Source of the DNA: Desulfuromonadaceae bacterium
GTDB lineage: Bacteria > Desulfobacterota > Desulfuromonadia > Geobacterales > Pseudopelobacteraceae
Length of the DNA: 64,000 bases
Reading direction: 5' to 3'
Assembly (NCBI GenBank): GCA_028712075.1
Contig: JAQTQX010000023.1
Location: 1-64,000, forward strand
In this document: one piece after another, positions 55,163-64,000 of the stretch
Layout: each line of letters opens with the position of its first letter
Position numbering within the stretch: the stretch's first letter is position 1
The notes under the pieces: generated by a model
Database searches by the model: none
What the model was told of the DNA's origin: nothing
Seen by the model: the letters and a program-made list of their open reading frames with translations, nothing else
Program-made: the position numbers and the translations under genes

Positions 55163-58100
55163 AAGTCCCGGTACGGTTTATCAAAATATCCGGATTGCTG
55201 TTGGCAACAGTAGTAGCACTCATTACTGCAACGGCACTGTTCCTTCCCTATCTTCTGGATGTTAACGCGTATCGTACAGAAATTGTCGCAGCGCTTCAGC
55301 AAAGCTTGCACCGGTCAGTCAGATTCAGTTCCGGTTCTTTTGCCTGGCATTTCGGGCCATCATTCCAGTTCAAATCTTTTAATGTCAAAGACCGGGACGG
55401 TACGACTGATTTCATTTCATCCCGTACTATCACTGTTCAGGTGGCGCTGATACCGCTACTGGGAAAAAAGGTGGACTTACGTAAACTAGTTCTTGACGAG
55501 GCAACCATTTCATTGGTTCGCGCAGCAGATGGCACGTTAAATATCGATGATCTGCTGCAACCGGGCAGCGATGACAGTGTTCGGGTAAATTTCAAGCACA
55601 TCAGGGTGAATAACGGCACAATTCACTGGAGCGATATGGTTGATCGAAAAAACCCCCTCTCCGCCACATTGCGGGATATATCGCTTACTTTGGATAATGT
55701 CGCCCGCGGCAAGAACGGCCATGCCAAATTATCTGGTGAGATACTTGCGAAAAGCGGCACCCCGGCACATATTGCCCTTTCTGGCGGAATACACCTCCCC
55801 CCTGACGGGGAGTCACTGCTGAATAGTAAAATTGATTGTACTATAGCGCTTAAACAGGTTGAAATAGGCAGATTCTGGACCTATTTTGAGCGGTTTGTCC
55901 CATTTGCAAACAGCGGCGGCCGCCTCGATTTTACATGCAGTTTCAAGGGAAAACCTCAGGATTTTTCAGCCAAAGGGAAAATTATTATCAAAGATGCAAC
56001 CGTACGATGGCCGACTGTGTTCCATACGCCGCTTTCACCAAAGACGGTGCAGCTAGAGTATTCTGGTTCATTGAACAGGAAGCTGATCGACATTTCCACA
56101 GTTGATGTGAGCATGGAAGGTTTCAGAATCAAGGGGAGCTTTCAGCTGCAGGATTACCTGACGAAAGACCCGCGAATCGTCGCCAAGGCATATACTCCAT
56201 CAACATTCCGTTATGAAGATGTCAGAGATTACGTCCCATACGGAATTATTGAAAGTGGTGCCTCTGATTATATAGAAAACAAAATAAAAACGGGCATATT
56301 CAAGCTTGATACCGGGATCCTAGAGGGCCGGATAAGCGAGATAACCCATATGGAGATCGGACAGAACTGCAATACTCTTATGATTCGCGGTCCGGTTGAA
56401 AAAGCAGTGTTGAGTTACGGGCCAACAGCGCCCACCTTTAACAACCTGAAGGGCATAATTGAACTGAAAGGTAAGAATTTTAACCTTGTCGACATGACCG
56501 GAAACTTCGGGACATCGCCCTTTTCGCTGAACGGTTCAATTACAGAATACAATACCGATAAAACCTCTGATTATCCCATTAAAATGGATATTTCGCCCCG
56601 CCCCCCGGAAATTTCATGGCTCGCTAACATAGCTGGTCTCACCAAGCTTGAATACGCCAACAGTTCTTCACTTCAACTCACCGGGGGTGGACATTATTCT
56701 GCCTACCGTCTCAATGGAGACTGGGATCTCAAGCAGGCATCCTATACACTGCCGGGATATATCAACAAACCTGTATCAATGCCTCATACACTTGTATTCA
56801 GCACGGTGATCGGCAAGGATTTTACCCGCGTCACTTCCGTGAACTACGCGCTGCAACCACTCGTTATCACCGGAACTGGCCTGATAGGTTACGGAAAAAA
56901 CCCGTATCTTGGTTTTGATCTCCAGACTAACAAATTTGTCATGGACAACTCGCTGCCAATTTTATCCATGTGGAAGAAATATAACATCCAGGGGTCTGCA
57001 CAGGCTCATATAAAAGCTGGCGGCGATCCTGTCGATATGAGCGCCATGGACTATTATGGAACGGTTTATCTTACCCGGGTAAGCTTCCAACCAGACGAGA
57101 ATCTAAACCGGATCAGTGGCGTCAGCGGCATGCTTGTCTTTAATGGGAACAACATGGAATCATCTAGTATTGCTACCCGTTACGGAGCTTCCATCGTTAC
57201 TATGAAAGCCACGATAAAGAGTCTTAAAAACCCCGAAGGCGATATCACTATTGCATCTCCACAGCTTTATCTGCGTGACCTGAATCTTGCCGAAAAATAT
57301 CCTGATGCCAGTATTATGAGAATGAATGCACGCTTCACCATTCATAAGGATTCCATAGCTCTACACAATGCGTCTGGATTGATTAACTCTTCAAATTTTA
57401 GCCTGGATGGCATCTACCATACCGGTAGTGTTCGACAGGCAACAATTACTGCAACTTCAACAAAACTCGATATCGATGATCTACGGATGCTGCTGACGCA
57501 GAAGGAGCAGGACCTTGGGCAGCAGAAAAGCCAGCGGCCGGAAATACAACTCACTCTGAATGTTGATGCTGGCAATTTCGGGAAAGTGACCTTCAGAAAG
57601 CTGAATGCAGCGGTACTGGATGAGAACGGAACCATATACTTGCAAAATTTAACGGCAGGTCTGTTTGGCGGGAAGCTTACGGCAAAAGGAAGAATTGCCT
57701 CAGGAGGGGAGCAGGGAGACCGCTATGATCTGACCGTTGATATCACCAGGACTGATGCAGAAAAACTTTTTGCGGCTCTCGATATTACCCGCGAGGTTAC
57801 CGGCACATTGACAATTGGCGGGAACCTTACAGCACGTGGAAACAGTTTTGTCGATATCAAAAAAACTGCCCTCGGGAATATCCGGTTAACTATGGCCAAC
57901 GGAAGTTTAAGAAAATTCAACACTCTTTCTAAGGTTTTTTCAATATTAAATGTCTCGCAACTGCTTAAGTTTAAACTGCCTGATATGGTTTCCGGAGGTA
58001 TGCCGTACAGTAGTATTAAAGGAAGTTTTGCAGTAAAAGACGGCACACTGACAACCAAGGATCTTTTTATCAGCAGTAATGCCATCAACATGTCAGTTAT

Positions 58101-58392
58101 TGGAAGCGCCAATATTGTGAAAGAGGAGTTGGATTTCACGATCGGCGCTCAACCGCTCCAGACCGTTGACAAAATAGTTAACAGAATTCCAATTGTCGGC
58201 TGGCTACTGACCGGTAAGGAAAAGGACCTTCTAACTGCTTATTTTGAAGCAAAGGGGAAATGGGACGACCCTCGGGTTGAAGCCATTCAGATAAAATCGA
58301 TGAGCAAGGGAATGCTGAACATGTTTGTCAGAATTTTTCAGCTGCCGGTAAAGCTTTTTACTGATACCGGCGAAGTAATTTTGGGCAAATGA
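55159..58392 (+). CDS. AsmA-family inner-membrane protein
   Basis: A 1077-residue protein with a single N-terminal transmembrane helix (about 10-31) and a long periplasmic beta-rich part. The start (LLATVVALITATALFLP, followed by VNAYRTEIVAALQQSLHRSV) and C-terminal segment (LRKFNTLSKVFSILNVSQLL, YSSIKGSFAVKDGTL, TKDLFISSNA, AQPLQTVDKIVNRIPIVG) match AsmA/YhdP-type proteins, thought to carry phospholipids between the membranes. It starts at GTG in the stop of the CNNM gene. No obvious partner nearby apart from lpxC on the other strand. Confidence 0.92.
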   Translation: MKVPVRFIKISGLLLATVVALITATALFLPYLLDVNAYRTEIVAALQQSLHRSVRFSSGSFAWHFGPSFQFKSFNVKDRDGTTDFISSRTITVQVALIPLLGKKVDLRKLVLDEATISLVRAADGTLNIDDLLQPGSDDSVRVNFKHIRVNNGTIHWSDMVDRKNPLSATLRDISLTLDNVARGKNGHAKLSGEILAKSGTPAHIALSGGIHLPPDGESLLNSKIDCTIALKQVEIGRFWTYFERFVPFANSGGRLDFTCSFKGKPQDFSAKGKIIIKDATVRWPTVFHTPLSPKTVQLEYSGSLNRKLIDISTVDVSMEGFRIKGSFQLQDYLTKDPRIVAKAYTPSTFRYEDVRDYVPYGIIESGASDYIENKIKTGIFKLDTGILEGRISEITHMEIGQNCNTLMIRGPVEKAVLSYGPTAPTFNNLKGIIELKGKNFNLVDMTGNFGTSPFSLNGSITEYNTDKTSDYPIKMDISPRPPEISWLANIAGLTKLEYANSSSLQLTGGGHYSAYRLNGDWDLKQASYTLPGYINKPVSMPHTLVFSTVIGKDFTRVTSVNYALQPLVITGTGLIGYGKNPYLGFDLQTNKFVMDNSLPILSMWKKYNIQGSAQAHIKAGGDPVDMSAMDYYGTVYLTRVSFQPDENLNRISGVSGMLVFNGNNMESSSIATRYGASIVTMKATIKSLKNPEGDITIASPQLYLRDLNLAEKYPDASIMRMNARFTIHKDSIALHNASGLINSSNFSLDGIYHTGSVRQATITATSTKLDIDDLRMLLTQKEQDLGQQKSQRPEIQLTLNVDAGNFGKVTFRKLNAAVLDENGTIYLQNLTAGLFGGKLTAKGRIASGGEQGDRYDLTVDITRTDAEKLFAALDITREVTGTLTIGGNLTARGNSFVDIKKTALGNIRLTMANGSLRKFNTLSKVFSILNVSQLLKFKLPDMVSGGMPYSSIKGSFAVKDGTLTTKDLFISSNAINMSVIGSANIVKEELDFTIGAQPLQTVDKIVNRIPIVGWLLTGKEKDLLTAYFEAKGKWDDPRVEAIQIKSMSKGMLNMFVRIFQLPVKLFTDTGEVILGK

Positions 58393-58399
58393 TACCAGA

Positions 58400-59227
58400 T
58401 CAGTAGATACTGTAGTTAAGCGGATCCGAAAACAGCTCTCTCAGCAGCAGGTTGTTAAGATGATGCCCCGTTTTGTTCGCTTCCACTTTTCCGAGAATCC
58501 GATAGCCACAGGTATAAAAATCACCGATCAGGTCAAGTATTTTGTGATTTACCAGCTCCTTCTTGTAGCGGAGCCCCTGGGGATTGACGATCCTGTCTTC
58601 TCCGATTCCCACGGCGTTATCCAGTGACGCTCCCTTGGCCAATCCAACCTTTTTGATTGCTTCAAGCTCATCAAGAAAACCGAAAGTACGGGAATTTATA
58701 ATCGAAAATGCATTTTCAACGTCTGTGACCCGTTTTTTTTGTTTCCCCACCGGGGCCCGAAAATCAATAGACATGGTGATATCCAGAGTATTGAGCGGTT
58801 TTATTCTCACAAACGCATCATCTCTATTAACCTCAACATTGCGAAGTACTTTCAGATATACGCCGGACTCAGGGAACTCATACACCCCGGCCTTCCACAT
58901 TCCCTGATAAAACTCCCAGGCTGAGCCATCCATGATCGGCACTTCCGGGCCATCAATATAAATCAGACAATTTGTGATTCCAGAAAAATAGAGCGCCGCC
59001 ATGAGATGCTCAATAGTGGAAACTGAAACACCGGCACTACTGATCTGGGTGGAAAGCCGCGTGTCACCAACCATATCATAGCGGGCAGGAACAAGTTGAC
59101 CGTTATATACAAAGGCAATACCGAACTCCCGGCGGGGAAGAAATTCGAGGGTCACTTCCCGGCCACTATGCAGACCGATTCCGGATACTTTAAATATACT
59201 ATTAATTGTTGTCTGTCGTTTGATCAT
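58400..59227 (-). CDS. lpxC: UDP-3-O-acyl-N-acetylglucosamine deacetylase LpxC
   Basis: 275 residues, at the short end of the family. The zinc ligands His74 (STIEHLMAAL), His228 and Asp232 (NHKILDLIGD), and the catalytic His256 (TGHHLNNL) are all present, and SRTFGF carries the conserved loop. It performs the committed step of lipid A synthesis. It follows cysE by 9 nt. Because every catalytic residue is in place, the shorter length is not a truncation. Confidence 0.96.
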   Translation of the reverse strand: MIKRQTTINSIFKVSGIGLHSGREVTLEFLPRREFGIAFVYNGQLVPARYDMVGDTRLSTQISSAGVSVSTIEHLMAALYFSGITNCLIYIDGPEVPIMDGSAWEFYQGMWKAGVYEFPESGVYLKVLRNVEVNRDDAFVRIKPLNTLDITMSIDFRAPVGKQKKRVTDVENAFSIINSRTFGFLDELEAIKKVGLAKGASLDNAVGIGEDRIVNPQGLRYKKELVNHKILDLIGDFYTCGYRILGKVEANKTGHHLNNLLLRELFSDPLNYSIY

Positions 59228-59236
59228 TGAGAAATC

Positions 59237-59911
59237 TTATCCGTTGATTCGTTTTTTGAGTTCCGCATGCTCATTGGCAAGGATATCATATTTCCGCTCT
59301 AGCTCCCGAATCTGGTCAAACAGGCAGGCAATCGCCTTGGCCTCAGGGTCCGGCAATTGACCGTGCTGCAAATCTGCACGTCCTTCTTCTTTTTTTTCTT
59401 CGGCCATCACCGTGCGACCGGGGATGCCAACGACTGTGGCATTATCAGGAACGGCTTTGACGACAACAGAGTTCGATCCTATTTTTGCGCCCTTGCCGAC
59501 AGTGAACGGACCAAGAACCTTGGCCCCAGAGCCGATTACAACGTTATCAAGCAAGGTCGGATGCCGCTTTATCTTATCCCAGGTAACTCCACCAAGTGTG
59601 ACTCCATGGTAGAGAGTCACGTTATCACCAATTTCAGCAGTCTCACCGATGACAACTCCCATACCGTGATCAATAAAAAATTTTCGCCCTATTTTAGCTC
59701 CGGGGTGAATTTCCACACCAGTCAAAAAGCGGCCAATATGAGAAATAAACCTTCCAGGGAAAAAGAGGTTATGTACCCACAACCAGTGAGCAATCCGGTA
59801 AAACCAGAGGGCGTGCAGGCCGGGGTAACAGAATATGATTTCAAACACATTTCGTGCAGCGGGATCCCTCTCAAAAACTGAATGTATATCTTCGCGGATA
59901 TTCCTGAACAT
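59237..59911 (-). CDS. cysE: Serine O-acetyltransferase
   Basis: 224 residues with the SATase N-terminal helical domain and a left-handed beta-helix containing hexapeptides ([41 protein letters not shown]). The catalytic His is in [15 protein letters not shown]. It makes O-acetylserine for cysteine synthesis. A C-terminal helical tail of about 40 residues ([12 protein letters not shown]) is longer than in E. coli CysE and may affect feedback or cysteine synthase binding. It overlaps no other gene and precedes lpxC. Confidence 0.93.
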   Translation of the reverse strand: MFRNIREDIHSVFERDPAARNVFEIIFCYPGLHALWFYRIAHWLWVHNLFFPGRFISHIGRFLTGVEIHPGAKIGRKFFIDHGMGVVIGETAEIGDNVTLYHGVTLGGVTWDKIKRHPTLLDNVVIGSGAKVLGPFTVGKGAKIGSNSVVVKAVPDNATVVGIPGRTVMAEEKKEEGRADLQHGQLPDPEAKAIACLFDQIRELERKYDILANEHAELKKRING

Positions 59912-60019
59912 TGATTAAGGTAACTCCTCGCGTAATCATCGTAATACCGGTTTTCAGAGGTAGCATATTACCAGTAAAACTGTCAAATTCATTCGATTTC
60001 AACGTTAGAACTTCATGCT

Positions 60020-60032
60020 GTACAATTTGTAC
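60020..60032. repeat. 13-bp palindrome GTACAA-T-TTGTAC in the cysE-ispE gap
   Basis: A perfect 6-bp-arm palindrome between the divergent cysE and ispE genes. It is a candidate operator site; it could also be chance, as the region is A+T rich. Confidence 0.5.
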
Positions 60033-60087
60033 GAATATTTCTATAAAGTAGTTACAGTCAGTCAAACCTGAATGTACTGGAGTTCTC

Positions 60088-60930
60088 GTGAATGCCCTTA
60101 CGCTGTACGCCCCGGCAAAAATAAATTATGTACTTGATGTCATACGGAAACGCCCTGACGGATATCATGATCTACGCATGATCATGCAGCGCATCAACCT
60201 GTGTGATGAAATTTCGCTTTCCGTTACTGAAGGAGAAAACATCTCTGTTGCCTGCAGTGATGCAGGCGTGCCTGATGGCCCTGAAAATATCGCTTGGCGA
60301 GCGGCACGGATGCTGCTTGATCATGTAAATCTCCAAAGTGGTGTCAACATCAGGATCACCAAGCGTATTCCTGTCGCCGCCGGACTGGGGGGCGGTAGCA
60401 GTGACGCTGCATCGGTATTGCTGGGTGTGAATCAATTACTGAAACTCAACGTACCGATGCAAAAACTCCTTGAGATCGGGCAGAAACTTGGCGCCGATGT
60501 TCCATTTTTTGTCTTCGGCAAAAATGCCCGTGCGGAGGGTATCGGCGAAATGCTTTCTCCACTTGATTTTATGCCAAAGTGTTGGATACTTTTGGTAAAT
60601 CCGGGAATTCCTGTATCGACTGCCTGGGTGTACCGATCTTTACAGTTGACAAGTGGTCGTACACTGAATAAACTGCCAGAGTTTAACGAGTCGATTGGTC
60701 AAATTGTTTCTATTTTATCGAACGATCTTGAATCTGTTACCATACCGGCTTTTCCGGTCATTGCAGACATCAAGGCGCTTCTGTTAAGCCTTGGTGCAGA
60801 AGGAAGTATGATGTCCGGCAGCGGTCCGACGGTCTTCGGCATATTCGACAATTTTGCTGGCGCAGAAAATGCCCGCCGGGAACTGACAAAAATTGCTGAC
60901 TGGTTTGCAGTAACTGTAGAAACACTCTAA
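60088..60930 (+). CDS. ispE: 4-diphosphocytidyl-2-C-methyl-D-erythritol kinase
   Basis: 280 residues, a GHMP kinase. The N-terminus (LYAPAKINYVLDVIRKRPDGYH), the ATP loop PVAAGLGGGSSDAA, and the third motif (EGSMMSGSGPTVFG) fit IspE, which phosphorylates CDP-methylerythritol in the MEP isoprenoid pathway. It starts at GTG with GGAG five nt upstream. tRNA-Gln follows. Confidence 0.96.
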   Translation: MNALTLYAPAKINYVLDVIRKRPDGYHDLRMIMQRINLCDEISLSVTEGENISVACSDAGVPDGPENIAWRAARMLLDHVNLQSGVNIRITKRIPVAAGLGGGSSDAASVLLGVNQLLKLNVPMQKLLEIGQKLGADVPFFVFGKNARAEGIGEMLSPLDFMPKCWILLVNPGIPVSTAWVYRSLQLTSGRTLNKLPEFNESIGQIVSILSNDLESVTIPAFPVIADIKALLLSLGAEGSMMSGSGPTVFGIFDNFAGAENARRELTKIADWFAVTVETL

Positions 60931-60949
60931 GTACGCGTTTTATTTTCAT

Positions 60950-61024
60950 TGGGGCGTCGCCAAGCGGTAAGGCACCGGATTTTGATTCCGGCATTCCCAG
61001 GTTCGATCCCTGGCGCCCCAGCCA
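60950..61024 (+). tRNA. tRNA-Gln(TTG), CCA encoded
   Basis: A full cloverleaf: acceptor TGGGGCG paired with CGCCCCA, D arm with AAGCGGTAAGGC, anticodon stem CCGGA/TCCGG with loop TTTTGAT (anticodon TTG), T loop TTCGATC, discriminator G61021 and CCA at 61022-61024. It follows ispE by 19 nt. Confidence 0.97.
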
Positions 61025-61033
61025 ATAAACTTG

Positions 61034-61066
61034 CGGGTTTGCAGACATTGCAAATCCGTTTTTTTT
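61034..61066 (+). terminator. Rho-independent terminator after tRNA-Gln
   Basis: CGGGTTTGCA and TTGCAAATCCG form a 10-bp stem around GACAT, followed by TTTTTTTT. Ends the ispE-tRNA transcript, 10 nt after the CCA. Confidence 0.92.
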
Positions 61067-61286
61067 GTGGTTTTATTCGGGGAAATTCGGGGTTTTTTAC
61101 CACCGTTAACTCACATCCAGAATAGCCGAGGCTTCCGGCGGTGTGCTGATCTCGGCGTAGCCACCTACAAATTCTGGCGAACGTCCACTGTCCGTAAATG
61201 TTGCCGTTTGCGTCCTTTTCGGCTGCCTGTGCAACTCAACGTTTCCACATTCAGTGGTGATCAATATGGTTGACAGATATGCCAGA

Positions 61287-62921
61287 TCAGTTGAACTGAA
61301 AACGGGATACCGTGCACTGAAGCTCAGCAGCCAGTGCAGACAGACTGTTGGCGGCGGCAAACGACTCTTGCGCGCCATGGGAAGTTTGCTGAACCACGTC
61401 CGTTATCTGATGCATATTGCCGGAAATCTCGCTGGTAGTCGCGGTCTGTTCCTCGGCTGCGGTTGCTATCTGATTAACCTGCATGTTCACCGATTCAATC
61501 TGCGCAAGTATCTGCCTGATTGCATCACCGGAACGGCTCGCTTCTCCGGTCCCTTCCTGCACCTCTCTCACTCCGGCTTCCATCTCGCCGACCGCACTGC
61601 GCGTCTCAGCCTGGATCGACTTGATCATCTCACCGATTTCACGGGTTGCCCGGGTAGTTCTCTCCGCCAGGGCGCGAACCTCGTCAGCCACAACGGCAAA
61701 TCCCCGTCCCTGCTCTCCCGCACGGGCGGCCTCAATTGCAGCATTGAGCGCCAGCAGATTGGTCTGGTCTGCAATATCCTCGATGGTGCCGATGATTGCC
61801 CCGATCTGGTCACTTCTGGTTCCAAGTCCTTCAATGGTTTTTGCCGTCAATTGAACCCGTTCAGCAATTTTGCCCATCACAGTAACGGTCTGGCCTACTA
61901 CGGCAGCGCCTGATTCCGCCGCTGTCATCGCTGTCAGCGAACCTTCCGCTGCCAATTGACAATTTTGAGAGATATCCCTGCTGGTTGCCGTCATCTCTTC
62001 GCCTGCTGTTGCAACTGCCGCTGACTGATTGGCAACCTGTTCCGCGCCATGTGCCATCTGTTCGGAGGTGTTGCTCAGTTCAGCAGAAGCGGAAGCCAGT
62101 TTTACGGATGTACTGGCAAACGAACGAATGGTCTCCTGAAGGGAATTGATAAACTCGTTAATATGGCGGGCCATGTTGCCGATTTCGTCAGATGAACGAA
62201 CATCGATACGTCTGGTCAGGTTGCCTCCGGCCATGGATTCAATAACCTGAACAGTGCCATGGATCGGCGCCATGATAATCCGGTTGATCAGATAGCTGAG
62301 AATGATCGTTAACATAATGGAAATAAAGATTATTCCGGCAAGGGTAATAAGAACCTTTTGGCTGGCACTGACCGATTGCGCATGACTTGCATCGTTCAGC
62401 AGCGCTTCAAGTTTCATGAATCCGTTGAATGTATTCTCAAAAATCACATATTTGTCGTCAGCCTGCTGGAGAAACATCATAACGGCATTGATATCCGGCC
62501 CCATCATATCGAGCGTTTCAGACACGCTCTTGGAATACGCAGTGAGTGTCGCAACAATTTCAGTGACAAACTTTTGTTCTTCGGTTCTGAGCGTGACACC
62601 GGCAGATATAGCTTTTACGCTTGTAATCGTCTGCGCCAACAGACTCTGGACCTCCGTTATTTCAGCATCAACCTTCTTCTGGTCATATCCGGTGCCGGAC
62701 CAGATGACAAGCCGGTAAAGCCTGTTATGAACGCTGTCGATGTCGTTCATGATCTTTCCGGCCTTGGCATTATTTGCGTACCGGACGGAATGCATCTCCT
62801 GTATCGTTGATTGTTGCATGCGCATGCCCCAAAAAGAAAATGCGCCGGAGATCAGCATAAACAAAATGACTACTCCAGGCGTCATGAGAAGCTTTATTGA
62901 TAATTTCATATTATTGAACAT
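61287..62921 (-). CDS. Methyl-accepting chemotaxis protein
   Basis: 544 residues. A transmembrane helix (about 8-30), a 4-helix periplasmic bundle (about 35-185), a second helix (about 190-213), HAMP (about 213-266) and a cytoplasmic signalling hairpin whose tip includes [18 protein letters not shown]. The end lacks a CheR-docking pentapeptide. It should pair with CheA/CheW to steer motility. The ATG at 62921 has AAGGGG 7 nt away; upstream in-frame codons would add 7 residues. A secreted Cache protein lies next to it and may share function. Confidence 0.95.
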   Translation of the reverse strand: MFNNMKLSIKLLMTPGVVILFMLISGAFSFWGMRMQQSTIQEMHSVRYANNAKAGKIMNDIDSVHNRLYRLVIWSGTGYDQKKVDAEITEVQSLLAQTITSVKAISAGVTLRTEEQKFVTEIVATLTAYSKSVSETLDMMGPDINAVMMFLQQADDKYVIFENTFNGFMKLEALLNDASHAQSVSASQKVLITLAGIIFISIMLTIILSYLINRIIMAPIHGTVQVIESMAGGNLTRRIDVRSSDEIGNMARHINEFINSLQETIRSFASTSVKLASASAELSNTSEQMAHGAEQVANQSAAVATAGEEMTATSRDISQNCQLAAEGSLTAMTAAESGAAVVGQTVTVMGKIAERVQLTAKTIEGLGTRSDQIGAIIGTIEDIADQTNLLALNAAIEAARAGEQGRGFAVVADEVRALAERTTRATREIGEMIKSIQAETRSAVGEMEAGVREVQEGTGEASRSGDAIRQILAQIESVNMQVNQIATAAEEQTATTSEISGNMHQITDVVQQTSHGAQESFAAANSLSALAAELQCTVSRFQFN

Positions 62922-63035
62922 ATAAACCCCTTTGCGGTTCATTTTGTATTTTCAATGACATGGCGTTGATTCTCCAAGGTTTCAACCCCATTACAGTATT
63001 ATCTGTGGCTGAAACCTCGGAGAGTAATCGAGCGG

Positions 63036-63485
63036 CTATTTATAAATGCCGCACCCTACCAGCATATCTCCTGCCTTCTCCACATAAGAAGACTTTGCTT
63101 CTATCTTCTTTGAAACCGGGTTGGTCCAACGATAATCGACCCACCCCTTGCCGGGGCCATTTACTGCCGCCAGAAAATCCTTGGTAAAATACTTGCCGTC
63201 GGCATCCTTTACTTCGTTCATATCCTTGCCAATGAGTTTGGGGTTCATGGGATGGGCAATGATTACCCCTTTGAGATTATAGGCAAAGATATAAAGTGCT
63301 CCTTTAACAAACTTGCCTTTTGGATCATTAAAATCAGCCAGGGCTTTTTCTTTGCCACTTTCCTTGACATGCGCCACGGCCTTCTTCACCAGGGCGACCG
63401 CGTCATCTTTTGGAGCAGCGACTGCGAAACCGGCCAAGCACAACACCAACATACCTGCCATTACCAACGCAATTACTTTTTTCAT
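63036..63485 (-). CDS. Secreted single-Cache domain protein
   Basis: A 149-residue exported protein: signal peptide (about 1-24, ending AVAAPK) and one small Cache-type domain (about 25-149), with ALYIFAYNLKGVIIAHPMNPKLIGKDM and GKGWVDYRWTNPVSKKIEAKSSYVE, close to the sCache_2 family. It has no membrane anchor or signalling domain. It may bind a ligand and present it to a chemoreceptor. The MCP gene lies 115 nt downstream. Confidence 0.9.
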   Translation of the reverse strand: MKKVIALVMAGMLVLCLAGFAVAAPKDDAVALVKKAVAHVKESGKEKALADFNDPKGKFVKGALYIFAYNLKGVIIAHPMNPKLIGKDMNEVKDADGKYFTKDFLAAVNGPGKGWVDYRWTNPVSKKIEAKSSYVEKAGDMLVGCGIYK

Positions 63486-63584
63486 TGTTACATTCTCCTT
63501 TCGATGTACCTGATTTTTTTGATACAGCTTCCCAAGTTTGGCATCTCCGCCGGCACCACCTCCTCCACAATAATTTTCCGCTCC

Positions 63585-64000
63585 TTATTTTCCTGCCAGG
63601 CATTCTCCCAGAATTTCAACCAGCCGTGGCAGGTCGGGTTTCGTCAGCACTCCATTGATATCGAGATTTTCCCATTTTTTGATATTGTCGCCCGATGCCA
63701 GGGAACTGAACACATAGACCGGCAGCCTTGTCAACGCAGCGTTCCTGCGAATAAGCGTCACCAGATGAAGGCCGTCCATTTGTGGCATTTCAACATCAGT
63801 AATAACTGCGTCAATATCGAACCTCCCCGCAGCAAGCGTTCCGTTGATATAATCCCAGGCCTCCTGACCGTTGGCGGCCTCTTCAACTACATAGCCGGAC
63901 CCGCGCAGCGACGAGCAGATCTGCATACGTATAAACGCAGAATCGTCAGTAACCAGGATCTTCCTGCCGATGCCGTTGTAGGCCAGCAATTGTTGATCAT
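63585..64000 (-). CDS. CheV-like protein, C-terminal receiver domain (partial)
   Basis: The frame is open to the right window edge with no stop, so only the C-terminal domain is visible. It is a CheY-like receiver: ILVTDDSAFIR (acidic pocket), the phospho-accepting Asp in AVITDVEMPQMDG, and Lys in GVLTKPD. The sequence MPQMDGLHLV and SGDNIKKWENLDINGV resembles CheV proteins, in which a CheW domain lies upstream. Inferred: CheV. No downstream che genes are in the window. Confidence 0.85.
   Translation of the reverse strand, partial: DQQLLAYNGIGRKILVTDDSAFIRMQICSSLRGSGYVVEEAANGQEAWDYINGTLAAGRFDIDAVITDVEMPQMDGLHLVTLIRRNAALTRLPVYVFSSLASGDNIKKWENLDINGVLTKPDLPRLVEILGECLAGK

Noticed and set aside
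58400-59227. LpxC as a truncated pseudogene because it is only 275 residues
   Set aside because: Zinc ligands and catalytic His are all present, and the reading frame and C-terminus are normal.
60950-61286. Genomic island at tRNA-Gln
   Set aside because: No integrase, no direct repeat of the tRNA end, and the MCP and neighbours look like core signalling genes.

Overview
This window looks like chromosomal DNA of a Gram-negative deltaproteobacterium, most likely of the Geobacter/Pelobacter group (Geobacterales). That is an inference from gene content: a PyrR-controlled pyr operon carrying carAB, greA and a DUF1858 protein; AcnB; LpxC; many Cache/HAMP/MCP, CheX and CheV-like signalling genes; SpoIIE/STAS partner-switching genes. 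Base composition and codon use look even throughout. I see no prophage, insertion sequence, integrase or CRISPR array. Coding density is high and no gene-free stretch exceeds about 300 bases.

Layout. 1-7.0 kb: the start of an acyl-CoA synthetase-type gene, a CHASE4/PAS histidine kinase, a DUF294 nucleotidyltransferase, and a CPA2 antiporter overlapping nudC. 7.1-13.4 kb: sugar-acid type genes (uronate-dehydrogenase-like, YhcH), two tandem AEC carriers, and an ABC_sub_bind protein overlapping a dCache-HAMP-SpoIIE phosphatase. 13.5-19.2 kb: nitroreductase, an RsbW-like kinase and two STAS antagonists interleaved with glgX and an AGE-like alpha/alpha-barrel protein. 19.3-28.3 kb: an unusual one-direction cluster with three NTF2-like/DJ-1-PfpI pairs, a benzoylformate-decarboxylase-like ThDP enzyme, an MBL hydrolase, a VOC protein, a porin and a second outer-membrane protein. 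It starts at a duplicated promoter. 28.5-29.9 kb: YkgJ-type protein and CheX. 30.1-39.6 kb: the pyr operon pyrR-pyrB-pyrC-carA-(radical SAM)-(DUF486)-carB-greA-DUF1858, preceded by a promoter and a PyrR-type attenuator. 39.7-43.7 kb: M16 peptidase and acnB. 43.8-47.0 kb: a FecR-OmpA-CHASE2/HD-GYP operon. 47.1-48.5 kb: htpX and a PGPGW membrane protein behind a yybP-ykoY (manganese) riboswitch. 48.5-53.7 kb: a TPR lipoprotein and a peptide ABC importer lacking ATPases. 53.8-61.0 kb: CNNM/HlyC and AsmA proteins, lpxC, cysE, ispE and tRNA-Gln(TTG). 61.3-64.0 kb: an MCP, a secreted single-Cache protein and the end of a CheV-like protein.

The two strongest discoveries are the complete Mn2+ riboswitch with a transcription-terminator platform in front of the membrane protease htpX, and the triplicated NTF2-DJ-1 cluster, which resembles an uncharacterised carbonyl-compound processing system with its own outer-membrane channel. 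The pyr attenuator, the partner-switch genes mixed with glycogen genes and the duplicated promoter are further points of interest.
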